Positions 27,088 to 36,825 of a stretch of 64,000 nt of DNA are shown one piece after another; position 1 is the stretch's first letter; the number at the start of each line of letters is the position of its first letter. The stretch is from the NCBI GenBank assembly GCA_027365225.1, contig DAHXNV010000005.1, forward strand, positions 27,004-91,003, given 5' to 3'. Source of the DNA: Gammaproteobacteria bacterium (GTDB taxonomy: Bacteria > Pseudomonadota > Gammaproteobacteria > Steroidobacterales > Steroidobacteraceae). The notes beneath the pieces were generated by a model. It did not search any database. It was given only the letters and a program-made list of their open reading frames with translations, and was not told the origin of the DNA. Made by a program: the position numbers and the translations under genes.

Positions 27088-28260
27088 ATGACCGGGACCA
27101 ACGACACGCAGATTTCCGCCGATGGCGCCAAATGGTACGAGCTGTTCTCGCGCGGCGCGCGCGATTGGCTGCGCCATGACGAGAAGGTCCGCGAGGCCGT
27201 ACGGCGGCACTTGCCGCAGGCCGTGGCGGGCGGCGAACTGATCAGCGGCGGGGCCCGCACGGTGCGCATTCCCGTGCGCATGCTCGAGCACTATCGATTC
27301 CGCTTGCGTCCCGCGGCGCAGCGCCAGGGCGCCGGTCAGGGCCAGGCCAAGCCCGGGGACGTGTTCGACGACCCCGCCCGGCCGCGTACCGCCGGCGGCA
27401 AGGGTCCGGGCGGCGAAGACGAGGGCGAGGTGCAACTGTTGCTGGAGTTCAAGATCGACGACATCGTGGAGTGGCTGTGGGAGGAGATGCGTCTGCCGAA
27501 TCTCACCCCCCGCAGTGGACCGTCCGAAGAGCAGGAGTGGACGCGCCAGGGCTGGGATCGCCGCGGCGCGCGCTCGCGGCTCGATCGGCGCCGCTCGTTC
27601 AAGGAGCTGGTCAAGCGCCGCGCAGCGCCGGGAGCGGTGCCGACGTTCACCGACGAAGATCTGCGCTATCGCCAGCTCGCTCTGCGGCGCCGGCCGGCGG
27701 TGCGCGCGCTGGTGTTCTTCATGCTCGATGTGTCGGGTAGCATGTCCGAGCGCGACCGCCAGCTCGCGAAGTCATTCTTCTTCTGGACGGTGCAGGGGTT
27801 GAGGCGGGAGTACCGCGCGCTCGAGACGGTGTTCGTCGCGCACACCACGCAGGCCTGGGAATTCACCGAGCCGGAGTTCTTCCAGGTCAGCGGCACGGGC
27901 GGCACGGTCGCCTCGAGTGGCCTGCGCAAGGTGAGCGAGATCCTGCATGAGCGATTCGACCTGCACAGTTACAACGTCTATTTCTTCTATGCCTCGGACG
28001 GCGACAATGCTGTTACCGACGCCGATGCGGCCCGGGCCGCGCTGGCGGCGCTGGCGGGCGCAGCCTGTTTCTGCGGCTACGTCGAAGTGGCGGCCGGTCT
28101 GTCGCGGCACCTCGATACCGAGACCGGCCGGTTGTTCGCCGATCTCGCCACGGTTGGCGCGAGCGTCGGCAGCTGCGCGCTGGCGGATTTCGACGACGTG
28201 TGGAGCGCGATCCGGCAGTTCTTCACGGCGCAGCACCCGGTGCGCGCGCCGGGCGGATGA
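27088..28260 (+). CDS. yeaH: YeaH/YhbH family protein (DUF444)
   Basis: A 390-residue cytosolic protein with a von Willebrand A-like domain: the metal-ion-dependent adhesion motif DxSxS is in FMLDVSGSMSERDRQLAK near residue 215-230, preceded by SFKELVKRRAAPGAVP. DUF444 proteins are partners of PrkA/YeaG kinases and are co-regulated in starvation. A Gly/Gln-rich linker (RQGAGQGQAKPGD) lies near residue 80-95. It sits eight bases after prkA and its stop overlaps the spoVR start (ATGA), indicating coupled translation. Confidence 0.94.
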   Translation: MTGTNDTQISADGAKWYELFSRGARDWLRHDEKVREAVRRHLPQAVAGGELISGGARTVRIPVRMLEHYRFRLRPAAQRQGAGQGQAKPGDVFDDPARPRTAGGKGPGGEDEGEVQLLLEFKIDDIVEWLWEEMRLPNLTPRSGPSEEQEWTRQGWDRRGARSRLDRRRSFKELVKRRAAPGAVPTFTDEDLRYRQLALRRRPAVRALVFFMLDVSGSMSERDRQLAKSFFFWTVQGLRREYRALETVFVAHTTQAWEFTEPEFFQVSGTGGTVASSGLRKVSEILHERFDLHSYNVYFFYASDGDNAVTDADAARAALAALAGAACFCGYVEVAAGLSRHLDTETGRLFADLATVGASVGSCALADFDDVWSAIRQFFTAQHPVRAPGG

Positions 28261-29618
28261 GCGGCATGGAGTGGCAGGATTACACCGCGCGGATCGAGCA
28301 GCTCGCGCGCAAGTCCGGACTGCGCTTCCATCCCGTCGAGTTCGAGGCCGTCCCGGATGCGTTCATGATGGAGGTGGCGGTGTACGGCCTGCCGGTGCGC
28401 ATGCCCCACTGGTCATTCGGCGTGCGCTACATCTATCAACTCATCCAGCGGCACATGGGGCATTCGCGGCTGTTCGAGGTGGTCTTTCCCGGCAACCCCG
28501 GCCATGCCTATCTCGCCGCCAGCAACGGGCTGGCGGAAAACGTGCTGGTGACGGCGCACGTGCTCGGACACGCCGATTTCTCGCGCAACAACTTGTTGTT
28601 TCAGCGCTGCCAGGGACAGGTGAGCGAGCGCATCGTCGAGCATGCCGCGCAGCACGCGCGCCAGATTCAGCAGGCGATCGACCTGCACGGGCTGGAGCGC
28701 GTCGAGCTGGTGCTCGACGCGGCGCTCGCGCTGGAGCAGCACATCGACGTCGATCAGCCGGTGCGGCGGGCGCGTTACCGCGAGTACGCCGAGCCGCCCA
28801 AGACCCTGGCCGACGATGCCTTCCGCCGGCGCTTCGCGGCGCTGGAGCCGCTCACCACCGAGGCCGGGGCGCGCCAGCGGCGGCGCGCGCCGGTGCCGCC
28901 GCATCCGGAGCGCGACCTGTTGTGGTTCGTGGCGCAGTACGGCCCGGAGCTGGAGAGTTGGGAGCGGGACATCTTCCTCGCGGTGCGCGAGGAGTCGTTC
29001 TACTTCTATCCGGTGTTCGCCACGCAGATCATGAACGAGGGCTGGGCGTCGTATTGGCACGCCCGGCTGCTGCGCGAGGCCGATTTTATTCCGCAGCAGG
29101 CCTACGTCGATGCGATCAAGTGCCATTCCGACGTGGTGCGCCCGGTGGCCGCCGATCAACAGATCGCGCTCGCGCTCAATCCCTACCATCTCGGCTTCGC
29201 GATTTGGGAGCGCATCGTCGCGGCCGAGGGGCTGGAGGCGGCCTGCACCATTCGTGCCGAAGACGACGACTTCGCGTTCGTGCGCAATCATCTGACTCGC
29301 GAGCTGGCCGCGGAGCTGGAATTGTTTCGTTACCGCGCCCGCGACGGCCGGATCAAGGTGCTCGCGCAGGACATCGATGCGCTGCACGAGGCGATTCTCG
29401 CTCCCAAGTACAATTTCGGCGCGCCCACCGTGTTGGTCGAGAACGTCCGGGTGGATGGCACGCTGCAGCTGCGCCACGATCATGCGGTGGACGGCCGCGG
29501 ACTCGATCTTGAGCGCGGCCGTAAAGTGCTCGAGTATCTGTACCGAATCTGGCGCCGGCCCGTGCGGTTGAGCACCGTCGATGCCGACGGGCGGACGCTG
29601 GAGATCTCGGCGCCGTAG
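28257..29618 (+). CDS. SpoVR family protein (YcgB-like)
   Basis: A 453-residue protein with the SpoVR pattern: MPHWSFGVRYIYQLIQRHMGH near residue 45, HVLGHADFSRNNLLF, and EESFYFYPVFATQIMNEGWASYWH in the centre, plus NPYHLGFAIWERI. The role of the family outside spore formers is unclear; it is consistently linked to PrkA and DUF444 proteins. The start at 28257 overlaps the yeaH stop; the track's start 19 codons upstream would lie inside yeaH. Completes the prkA-yeaH-spoVR operon. Confidence 0.94.
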   Translation: MSGMEWQDYTARIEQLARKSGLRFHPVEFEAVPDAFMMEVAVYGLPVRMPHWSFGVRYIYQLIQRHMGHSRLFEVVFPGNPGHAYLAASNGLAENVLVTAHVLGHADFSRNNLLFQRCQGQVSERIVEHAAQHARQIQQAIDLHGLERVELVLDAALALEQHIDVDQPVRRARYREYAEPPKTLADDAFRRRFAALEPLTTEAGARQRRRAPVPPHPERDLLWFVAQYGPELESWERDIFLAVREESFYFYPVFATQIMNEGWASYWHARLLREADFIPQQAYVDAIKCHSDVVRPVAADQQIALALNPYHLGFAIWERIVAAEGLEAACTIRAEDDDFAFVRNHLTRELAAELELFRYRARDGRIKVLAQDIDALHEAILAPKYNFGAPTVLVENVRVDGTLQLRHDHAVDGRGLDLERGRKVLEYLYRIWRRPVRLSTVDADGRTLEISAP

Positions 29619-29694
29619 CCTGCGGTGTTTTGCGCGGCCGGCGGCGCGGGAGTAACCTGCCCTGATCCTCGATGATGCGTTGGGGGCGTGCGGC

Positions 29695-31737
29695 ATGGAC
29701 CACGGGAGCATCCGTAACTTCGCGCTGATCGGCGCGGCCGGCGCGGGCAAGACGCTGCTGTCGGAAAGTCTGCTGGCGCAAGCCGGCGCGATTCGCACCA
29801 AGGGCTCGATCGAGCGGGGTACCACGGTGTCGGATTTCGATGCGCAGGAGCGCGCGCTCGGTCATTCCCTCGATCCGGCGGTGCTCACGTTCGAACACCG
29901 GGACACTCGCGTGCATCTGCTCGATACCCCGGGCTACGCGGATTTTCTGGCGCGCACGTTTGCGGCTCTGGAGGCCGTGGAAGCCGTGGGCGTAGTGGTG
30001 AGCGCGGTCACCGGCCCGGATGCCGTGACGCACAGGCTGATGACGTTCGCGCGTGAACGCGGGCTCGCTCGCCTGCTGATCGTCAACAAGATCGACAGTC
30101 GGGAGGCCGACTGCGACGGCGTGTTGCAGCGGCTGCGCGCGCTGTTTGGCGCGCAATGCCTGCCGATCAACCTGCCGGCCGGGCGCGGCGCGGCGGTGCG
30201 GGATTGCTTCTTTGCGCCCGAGCCCGGCGCCGTGGATTTCTCCACCATCGAGGCGGCGCACACGCAGATCGTCGACCAGGTCGTCGAGCTCGATGAGCGG
30301 CTGATGGCGCTGTATCTGGAGCAGGGCGAGGCGCTGAGCAGCCAGCAGTTGCACGCGCCGTTCGAGCAGGCGCTGCGCGAGGGGCACTTGGTGCCGGTGT
30401 GCTTCACCTCGGCGGAAAGCGGCGTCGGAGTCGCGGCGTTGCTCGACATCATCGAGCGGCTGATGCCCAGTCCCGCCGAAGGCAATCCACCACCGTTTCT
30501 CGCCGGCGAGAGTGGCACGCCGCGGCGCGTGTCGGTGCGGCCCGATCCCGATCGGCACGTGGTCGCGCACGTGTTCCGGATAACGGTCGATCCCTACGTC
30601 GGCAAGCTCGCGACACTGCGTGTGCACCAGGGCACCATTCGTACGGGCAGCCAGCTGTTCGCCGGCGAAGCCCGCAAGTCCTTCAAAGTTGCTCATTTGT
30701 ACCGTCTGGTTGGCAAGGAGGCCCGGGAAATCCCGGCGGCGATTCCGGGCGACATCTGCGCGCTGGCCAAGGTGGAGGAGTTGCACCGCGACGTCGTGTT
30801 GCACGACGCGCACGAGGAAGACCACTACCATCTGCAGCCCGTCGTGCTGCCGCCGCCGATGCAGGGTCTGGCCATCGAGCCGGTGCGCCGCGGCGACGAG
30901 CAGCGCTTGGCCGATGCGCTGCATAAGCTGACCAGCGAGGACCCCGGCATCCGCATCGAGCAGCACGCCGCACTGAACGAGACGGTGCTCTACGGCGCGG
31001 GCGAGCTGCATCTGCGCGTGCTTCTGGAGCGCATGAGCGAGCGCTATGGCGTGCCGGTGCGCGCCCATCCGCCGAGCATCCCCTATCGTGAAACGATCAC
31101 CCGCGCGGCCGAGGGACATTGCCGTCACAAGAAGCAGACCGGCGGAGCCGGGCAATTCGCCGAGGTGTCTTTGCGCGTCGAGGCGCTGGAGCGTGGGTCG
31201 GGCTTCGAGTTCGTGGACGCGGTGGCCGGCGGAGCGATCCCCGGGCAATTCATCCCGGCCGTGGAGAAGGGCGTGCGTCAGGTGTTGACCGAAGGGGCGC
31301 TCGCCGGCTTTCCCCTGCAGGATATCCGCGTCACGGTCTACGACGGCAAGCACCACGCCGTGGACTCCAAGGAGGTGGCGTTCGTAGCGGCGGGCCGCAA
31401 GGCGTTTCTCGACGCGCTCGGCAAGGCCCGGCTCATCGTGCTCGAGCCGATCGTGCACCTGGAGATTACCGCTCCGGCGAGCGCCATCGGCGATATCACT
31501 GGCGATCTGGCCACCAAGCGCGCCCGCATCAACGGCAACCAGGTGGTGCCGGGCCGGCGCGCGCTGCTGTCGGCGCTGGTGCCGCTCTCGGAGATCATCG
31601 ATTACCAGTCGCGACTCAAGGCGCTCACCGGCGGGGAGGGCAGCTACGCGTTGACCCTGAGTCGCTACGATCCGGTTCCGCCCCGGCGCCAACAGGAGCT
31701 GGTGGCGGCCTTCCGTCCCAGCGCGGCGGAGGATTAG
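29695..31737 (+). CDS. elongation factor G-like GTPase
   Basis: A 680-residue translational GTPase with all five EF-G domains: G1 IGAAGAGKTLL, G3 LLDTPGYADF, G4 VNKID, then domain II, and the C-terminal domain IV/V region (QTGGAGQFAEVSLRVE, IPGQFIPAVEKGVRQ). Domain IV retains TGGAGQFA instead of the canonical TGGRGQYGHV, and the switch region (RGTTVSDF) differs from housekeeping EF-G, placing it among EF-G-like paralogues of uncertain role rather than the essential FusA. ATG 29695 was preferred; the track's TTG at 29680 is five codons upstream. It follows the prkA operon in the same direction after 76 bases. Confidence 0.88.
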   Translation: MDHGSIRNFALIGAAGAGKTLLSESLLAQAGAIRTKGSIERGTTVSDFDAQERALGHSLDPAVLTFEHRDTRVHLLDTPGYADFLARTFAALEAVEAVGVVVSAVTGPDAVTHRLMTFARERGLARLLIVNKIDSREADCDGVLQRLRALFGAQCLPINLPAGRGAAVRDCFFAPEPGAVDFSTIEAAHTQIVDQVVELDERLMALYLEQGEALSSQQLHAPFEQALREGHLVPVCFTSAESGVGVAALLDIIERLMPSPAEGNPPPFLAGESGTPRRVSVRPDPDRHVVAHVFRITVDPYVGKLATLRVHQGTIRTGSQLFAGEARKSFKVAHLYRLVGKEAREIPAAIPGDICALAKVEELHRDVVLHDAHEEDHYHLQPVVLPPPMQGLAIEPVRRGDEQRLADALHKLTSEDPGIRIEQHAALNETVLYGAGELHLRVLLERMSERYGVPVRAHPPSIPYRETITRAAEGHCRHKKQTGGAGQFAEVSLRVEALERGSGFEFVDAVAGGAIPGQFIPAVEKGVRQVLTEGALAGFPLQDIRVTVYDGKHHAVDSKEVAFVAAGRKAFLDALGKARLIVLEPIVHLEITAPASAIGDITGDLATKRARINGNQVVPGRRALLSALVPLSEIIDYQSRLKALTGGEGSYALTLSRYDPVPPRRQQELVAAFRPSAAED

Positions 31738-31773
31738 CCCCGGCGGCGAGGCTGATCCTGGCCGCCGGCGCGG

Positions 31774-33147
31774 TCAGCCGTGGTGGAAATTCCGGTCGGC
31801 CTGCTTGGGCCGGGCGGGCGGCGCGCTGTCGAGATCGGCGATGACCGCGCGCAGGTCTTTCATCAACAGATCGGCCATGTCGCGCGAGAAACCCTCGCGC
31901 ACGACCACCCGCAGGACGGCCACGTTCTGGGCGGCCGGCGGCATGGTGTAGGCCGGCAGCTGCCAGCCCCGGGCGCGCAGGCGCTCGGAGACATCGTACA
32001 CGGAGTAGCGCGAGGCATCCTTGAGCCGGAACGCGAACACCGGGATGCTCGTGCCGTCGCTGAGCAGTTCGAACGGGCCCAGACGGGCGATCTTCGCGGC
32101 AAGCTCGACGGCGACATCGCGCAGCGTGGACATGATGCGCGTGTAGCCGGAGCGGCCCAGGCGCAGGAAGTTGTAGTACTGGCCGACGATCTGGTTGCCG
32201 GGCCGCGAGAAATTCAGGGTGAAGGTGGGCATGTCGCCGCCGAGGTAGTTGACGTGGAACACCAGATCCTCGGGCAGATGCTCCTTGCCGCGCCACACGG
32301 CCCAGCCGACCCCGGGGTAGACCAGCCCATACTTGTGTCCCGAGGCGTTGATCGACACGACGTTGGGCAGGCGGAAGTCCCAGCGCAGGTCCGGATGTAT
32401 GAAGGGCGCGACGAACCCGCCGCTGGCCGCATCGACGTGCAGCGGCACGGCGAGGCCGTGCGCGGCGTTGTGGGCGACCACGGCGTCGTGGATCGCCGCG
32501 ATCGGCTCGAACTCGCCGGTGAAGGTGGTGCCGAGGATGGCGACGACGCCGATGGTGTTTTCATCCAGGCGCGCGACCACGTCCGCGGGCGTGATGACAT
32601 AGCGGCCTTCCTGCATGGAAATGTAGCGCGGCTCGACTTCCCAGTACCGGCAGAATTTCTCCCAGACCACCTGCACGTTGGAGCCGAGGATCAGATTCGG
32701 TTTGGTGGCCGGCTGGCCGGCGGCCGCGCGCCGCGCCTTCCACCGCCACTTCAGCGCCATGCCGGCCAGCATGACCGCCTCGCTCGAGCCGATCGCCGAG
32801 ACACCAACCGGCGCTTCACGCTCGGACGCGTGGAACAGCCGCGCGATCATGTTGACGCAGCGTGTCTCGATCTCCGCCGTCTGCGGATATTCGTCCTTGT
32901 CTATCATGTTTTTGTCGAACGTCTCGGCCATCAGCTGCTCGGCCTCCGGCTCCATCCAGGTGGTCACGAAGGTGGCCAGGTTCAGCCGGGCGTTGCCGTC
33001 GAGCATGAGCTCGTCGTGGATGAGCTGGTAGGCGGCGCGAGAGTTCATCTCCGCGTCCGGCAAACGGTACTTGGGTACCGGCTCGGACATGGAGCGCGAT
33101 CCATAGGTCGGGACGAGATCGGTATCGGCTACGAGTTTCTTGATCAT
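31774..33147 (-). CDS. gadB: glutamate decarboxylase (PLP enzyme)
   Basis: A 457-residue group II decarboxylase that converts glutamate to GABA while consuming a proton. The PLP lysine is in SINASGHKYGLVYPG; HVDAASGGFVAPF supplies the cofactor-stacking region, and the start (PKYRLPDAEMNSRAAYQLIHDEL) resembles E. coli GadB. The C terminus ends in ...RNFHHG, with a histidine close to the end as in the E. coli enzyme, where it closes the site at neutral pH. No glutamate/GABA antiporter gene is adjacent, which is unusual if the role is acid resistance. It is the last gene after the glycogen cluster on the minus strand. Confidence 0.94.
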   Translation of the reverse strand: MIKKLVADTDLVPTYGSRSMSEPVPKYRLPDAEMNSRAAYQLIHDELMLDGNARLNLATFVTTWMEPEAEQLMAETFDKNMIDKDEYPQTAEIETRCVNMIARLFHASEREAPVGVSAIGSSEAVMLAGMALKWRWKARRAAAGQPATKPNLILGSNVQVVWEKFCRYWEVEPRYISMQEGRYVITPADVVARLDENTIGVVAILGTTFTGEFEPIAAIHDAVVAHNAAHGLAVPLHVDAASGGFVAPFIHPDLRWDFRLPNVVSINASGHKYGLVYPGVGWAVWRGKEHLPEDLVFHVNYLGGDMPTFTLNFSRPGNQIVGQYYNFLRLGRSGYTRIMSTLRDVAVELAAKIARLGPFELLSDGTSIPVFAFRLKDASRYSVYDVSERLRARGWQLPAYTMPPAAQNVAVLRVVVREGFSRDMADLLMKDLRAVIADLDSAPPARPKQADRNFHHG

Positions 33148-33301
33148 CTTGCGGTGGACTCCTCTGCAGCGGTGGGGTCTGGAGGACAGGGAGCGCCGGC
33201 GGCGCAGCCGGCGGCGGGCAACGGCGGCGCGGCGCTTTGTGCCGCGCGCCAGACCTTCTGATCGGTTTGCCGGTGCCGAGGTTCCCGCCCGGTCCGGCCC
33301 A

Positions 33302-33745
33302 TCATCTGACGAAGAACTGTCCGCGCGCGTCGAAGGGCAGCTCGTGCAGCAGATCGTGCGCCACGGCCACCTCGCCGCGCAGGCGGTAGCGAACCGGCCG
33401 TCCCTGGCCCCCGGACAGAATCGTCAGGAGGGCGCCCGCCATGTTGGCGGTGACGTAGGTGTTGAATTCCGCGCTGCCGTGCGCTGGAACGGTGAAGCGC
33501 CGGACGGTACGGCCGTTCGCGTAGGTCCGGCCGTCGATCCGCAGCGTGTAGCGGATCGCCTCGATCGGCAGGTCGATCCCGTTTGGATTACGCACCCGCA
33601 GGCGCACCCGCAGGCGCTGCTGCCAGAAATTGGCGCTGCGCACCCGGATGCCGACCACGCGCACCTGCGGACTTTGCAGCTTCGGCACGAGCCAGGCACA
33701 GCCGCCGAGGGCGGCGAGCACCAGCACGAGCGCCAGGGGGCGCAT
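33302..33745 (-). CDS. LEA-2/WHy domain lipoprotein
   Basis: A 147-residue protein with a lipoprotein signal (MRPLALVLVLAALGGC, lipobox LGGC) followed by a single WHy (water stress and hypersensitive response, LEA type 2) domain: PQVRVVGIRVRSANFWQQRL and RVRNPNGIDLPIEAIRY are its diagnostic strands. Such domains are linked to desiccation tolerance and are frequent as small lipoproteins in gammaproteobacteria. An in-frame ATG at 33772 would overlap the GH57 stop and add nine residues (MRAERLTRA); either start keeps the signal. It lies between the GH57 enzyme and gadB. Confidence 0.82.
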   Translation of the reverse strand: MRPLALVLVLAALGGCAWLVPKLQSPQVRVVGIRVRSANFWQQRLRVRLRVRNPNGIDLPIEAIRYTLRIDGRTYANGRTVRRFTVPAHGSAEFNTYVTANMAGALLTILSGGQGRPVRYRLRGEVAVAHDLLHELPFDARGQFFVR

Positions 33746-33761
33746 GGCCCGCGTGAGGCGT

Positions 33762-35465
33762 TCAGCTCGCATACGAGCGGCGCATGACGCCACCGTGCTC
33801 GGGACTGCCGCTCCCGGTGGCGATCGGCTTGGAAAGACTCTCCGGCACAGGGCGTCCGAGACATTCATAAAGGCGACTCAGTTGCCGCCGGTAGAGACCG
33901 TCGAACTGGCTGACCGCATCGGCGGGGGTGTAGTCGCCGAACCACCAGAACCAGTCCGAGCTCTCGCACAGCGCCAGTTGCCGCTCGGCGGCCAGGCGTC
34001 CGCTCGCATCGAGCGTGCCGGCCGCGAGCGTCGCGTCGAAGGCGAGCTTGGCATCGCAGAGCAGATCCCAGGCGCGGTTCTTCGCCGGATCGCCCATCCA
34101 GGTGGTGAGCGTGCCGTGCACCCAACTCCCGGCGACGAGTTGCGGCAGCGTGATCGGCGTCAGCCCGCGCGCCACGCACGTTCCGAGCGTCGTGAGCTCG
34201 AGCTGCGGGTGCGCCGCCAGCAGCGTGTACAGTGCGCGCAAGAAATAGTAGCCATTGAACGGGTAGTGTTCCCAAGCGTTCTCGCCGTCGAGCGCGATCA
34301 GCACCACGTGTCCGGGATTGCCCGCGTATTGGCTGGCCAGCTGCGCGAGCGCATCCACCAGGTTGTGCGCAGCGTCATCGCCGTGCCAGGTGGCGTACGT
34401 GAAGCCGATCAGATCCGACAGGGTGTCCTCGCGGAAAAACTGCAGCAGCGAGCTGCCCGGCAAGCGATAGGGGCGATTGAACACCTGAGCGTCCAGCGCG
34501 GGCGGCTGCGGCGCCTGCGCGGCGGCGCGTTGCAGAGAACCGTGCAGTACGTTGGCGCTGCTCGCCATCCACTTGAACCCCGCACGCTCGAGCAGCTCAA
34601 CGGTCGGGCGGCTGACCGCGCCCTCCGCGGGCCAGCAGCCCGTCGGGCGGCTGCCGAAGGTCTGTGTGAACAGCCGCAGGCCTTCGCGCACGTGCCATTC
34701 GGCTCGCTCTTTGCCACCAGGGTAGGCGGACATTTTCGGCAGCGGCAGTGCCGGCATCGCATCGCGCGCCGACTGAAAGTCAAATAGCAACGGCACGATC
34801 GGATGGCCGTACGGCGTGACCGACAGCTCGCATTGGCCGCGCTCACTCAGCTGGCGGTAGCGCGGCACGATGTTCGCAAGCTGAGTGCCAATCAGCGTCA
34901 GCAGCTCGCGCCGCTGCGCCGGTGTGAAGTCGCGGCCCTGCTCGGTCAGACGGCTGACCAGCGGATCGCTGCGGCGGACGGTCTCCCCCAGCCACGCCAG
35001 GTGATACCAGACGGACAGATCATGGATGAACTGATCCGAGGCGTAGCGGATTCGCTCGGCCGTGCCCAACGTGGCGGCGATCGCGGCGAGCTCCAGATAG
35101 GGGCCGAAACGCTCGATCATCTGTTTGCGCTGGGCGCGCAGACAGGCGTGCAGGCAGGCGAGACGCTCCGCCGGATCGCTCGGTACCGGATCTGGGCCGA
35201 GCAGCGCGAGGACCGGATCGGGCAGCGCGCTGCCGTCGCGCAGGTGCGCGGTGACTGCGCGCGCCAGCGCCTCGATCTGCTCCAGCAACACCGGCGTGAA
35301 GTTGAAGACGGCGCGGGCCTCGGGAATCGCCTCCAGATGCGCCGCCATGTCCGTGTAGTCTTTGATCGCGTGCAGATACGTCCACGGCAGCACGTAGCGC
35401 CCGTTGAGCGCGTCGCGGTATTGCGGCTGATGCATGTGCCACAGCAGGACGACGGGTAGGCGCAT
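33762..35465 (-). CDS. glycoside hydrolase family 57 (amylase/glucanotransferase type)
   Basis: A 567-residue GH57 enzyme acting on alpha-glucans. The conserved regions are in order: LLWHMHQPQY (residues 7-16), ELSVTPYGHPI, the nucleophile region GCWPAEGAVS (about 280) and the acid/base region LIALDGENAWEHYPFNGY (about 392). GH57 includes alpha-amylases, 4-alpha-glucanotransferases and branching enzymes; since no GH13 GlgB is visible here, a branching or debranching role in glycogen metabolism is possible. It is 13 bases after glgC in a glgP-glgC-GH57 operon. Confidence 0.87.
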   Translation of the reverse strand: MRLPVVLLWHMHQPQYRDALNGRYVLPWTYLHAIKDYTDMAAHLEAIPEARAVFNFTPVLLEQIEALARAVTAHLRDGSALPDPVLALLGPDPVPSDPAERLACLHACLRAQRKQMIERFGPYLELAAIAATLGTAERIRYASDQFIHDLSVWYHLAWLGETVRRSDPLVSRLTEQGRDFTPAQRRELLTLIGTQLANIVPRYRQLSERGQCELSVTPYGHPIVPLLFDFQSARDAMPALPLPKMSAYPGGKERAEWHVREGLRLFTQTFGSRPTGCWPAEGAVSRPTVELLERAGFKWMASSANVLHGSLQRAAAQAPQPPALDAQVFNRPYRLPGSSLLQFFREDTLSDLIGFTYATWHGDDAAHNLVDALAQLASQYAGNPGHVVLIALDGENAWEHYPFNGYYFLRALYTLLAAHPQLELTTLGTCVARGLTPITLPQLVAGSWVHGTLTTWMGDPAKNRAWDLLCDAKLAFDATLAAGTLDASGRLAAERQLALCESSDWFWWFGDYTPADAVSQFDGLYRRQLSRLYECLGRPVPESLSKPIATGSGSPEHGGVMRRSYAS

Positions 35466-35478
35466 GGGTTCGCGAATC

Positions 35479-36753
35479 CTACGGGGAGAGCCGGCGCAAC
35501 ATCTCGCCGGTTACCAGGGCGACGCCCTTGTCGGTGACCAGGAAGCGTTTCGCGTCGGCTTCATGATCGACGCCGATGCTCACGCCGTTCGGGACTTCAC
35601 TGCCCTCGTCAATGATGGCGTCGCGCACGATACAGCCGCTGCCGATGCGCACGCTCGGGAGAATCACAGACCGCTCGATGACGCTGCGCTCCTCCACTCG
35701 CACGTTGGAGAACAACAGCGACTCGCGCACGGCTGCGCCGGAGATGACGCAACCGGCCGAGACCATGGAGTTGATCGCCAGTCCCCGCCGGCCTTCCTCG
35801 TCGAGCACGAACTTGGCCGGTGGCTGATGCACCTGGTAGGTCCATATCGGCCAGTCCTCGTCGTAGATGTTGAGCTCCGGCTCGACGTGTACCAGCTCGC
35901 GGTTCGCCTCGTAGTACGCGTCCAGCGTGCCGACGTCGCGCCAGTAGCTTTGCGCGCGGGTCTTGACGTCCTGGAACGGGTAGGCAAACACCTGCAAGGT
36001 GCCGGCGATCGCCTGCGGCAGGATGTCCTTGCCGAAATCGTGCGTCGAGGCTTCATTCGCCGCATCCTCGCGCAGCAGCATCTCGAGCAGTCGCGTGTTG
36101 AATACGTAGATGCCCATCGAGGCGAGAATCGTGTCCGGCTTGCCTGGCAGGGTGTCGGGCACCTCCGGCTTTTCGGCGAATTGCGTCACACGGTTCCAGT
36201 CAGTCGCGGTGAGCACGCCGAAGTGACGCGACTCGCCGGCGGGCACCTCGACCACGCCCATGGTGACGTCCGCCCCTTTCTCGACGTGATAGGCGATCAT
36301 CGGACCGTAGTCCATCTTATAGATGTGGTCCCCGGCGAGCACCAGCACGTGCTTTGGGCGGTGCGAGAGGATCAACTCGATGTTCTGGTACACCGCGTCC
36401 GCCGTGCCGCGGTACCAGTGCGGGCCGGTCTGCTGTTGCGCGGGCACGACTTCGATGAACTCGCCGAATTCGCCCCGCAGGTATCCCCAGCCGTGCTGCA
36501 CGTGCGCAATCAGCGACTGCGCCTTGTACTGCGTGAGAACCGCGATTTGGCGGATGCCGGAATTGATGCAGTTCGAGAGCACGAAATCGATGATGCGGAA
36601 TTTACCGCCGAATGGCGTCGCCGGCTTGCAGCGATTGGCCGTCAAGTCCTTGAGCCGCTCGCCGCGCCCGCCGGCCATGATCACCGCCAGCGTGCCGCCG
36701 GTGAGTCGGCTCACGTAGCGCCCGGAGGAGGCGCGCGCAGGTTGTTGCATCAT
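35479..36753 (-). CDS. glgC: glucose-1-phosphate adenylyltransferase
   Basis: A 424-residue ADP-glucose pyrophosphorylase, the committed step of bacterial glycogen synthesis. The nucleotide-binding signature AVIMAGGRGERLKDLTANRC is near residue 25, GKFRIIDFVLSNCINSGIR follows, and the C-terminal left-handed beta-helix repeats (VISGAAVRESLLFSNVRV, ERSVILPSVRIGSGC) are intact, so allosteric regulation should be possible. Co-oriented with glgP (73 bases upstream) and GH57; glycogen synthase glgA is 11 kb away. Confidence 0.96.
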   Translation of the reverse strand: MMQQPARASSGRYVSRLTGGTLAVIMAGGRGERLKDLTANRCKPATPFGGKFRIIDFVLSNCINSGIRQIAVLTQYKAQSLIAHVQHGWGYLRGEFGEFIEVVPAQQQTGPHWYRGTADAVYQNIELILSHRPKHVLVLAGDHIYKMDYGPMIAYHVEKGADVTMGVVEVPAGESRHFGVLTATDWNRVTQFAEKPEVPDTLPGKPDTILASMGIYVFNTRLLEMLLREDAANEASTHDFGKDILPQAIAGTLQVFAYPFQDVKTRAQSYWRDVGTLDAYYEANRELVHVEPELNIYDEDWPIWTYQVHQPPAKFVLDEEGRRGLAINSMVSAGCVISGAAVRESLLFSNVRVEERSVIERSVILPSVRIGSGCIVRDAIIDEGSEVPNGVSIGVDHEADAKRFLVTDKGVALVTGEMLRRLSP

Positions 36754-36825
36754 GGGCTCGGGCTCCCGCTGGGTACCGCCGGTAGGCAGCTATCCTAGCA
36801 GCCGGATCGGGGCCTCACAGCCTTT

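Noticed and set aside
29353-31692. 779-residue minus-strand ORF
   Set aside because: Antisense shadow of the EF-G-like gene.
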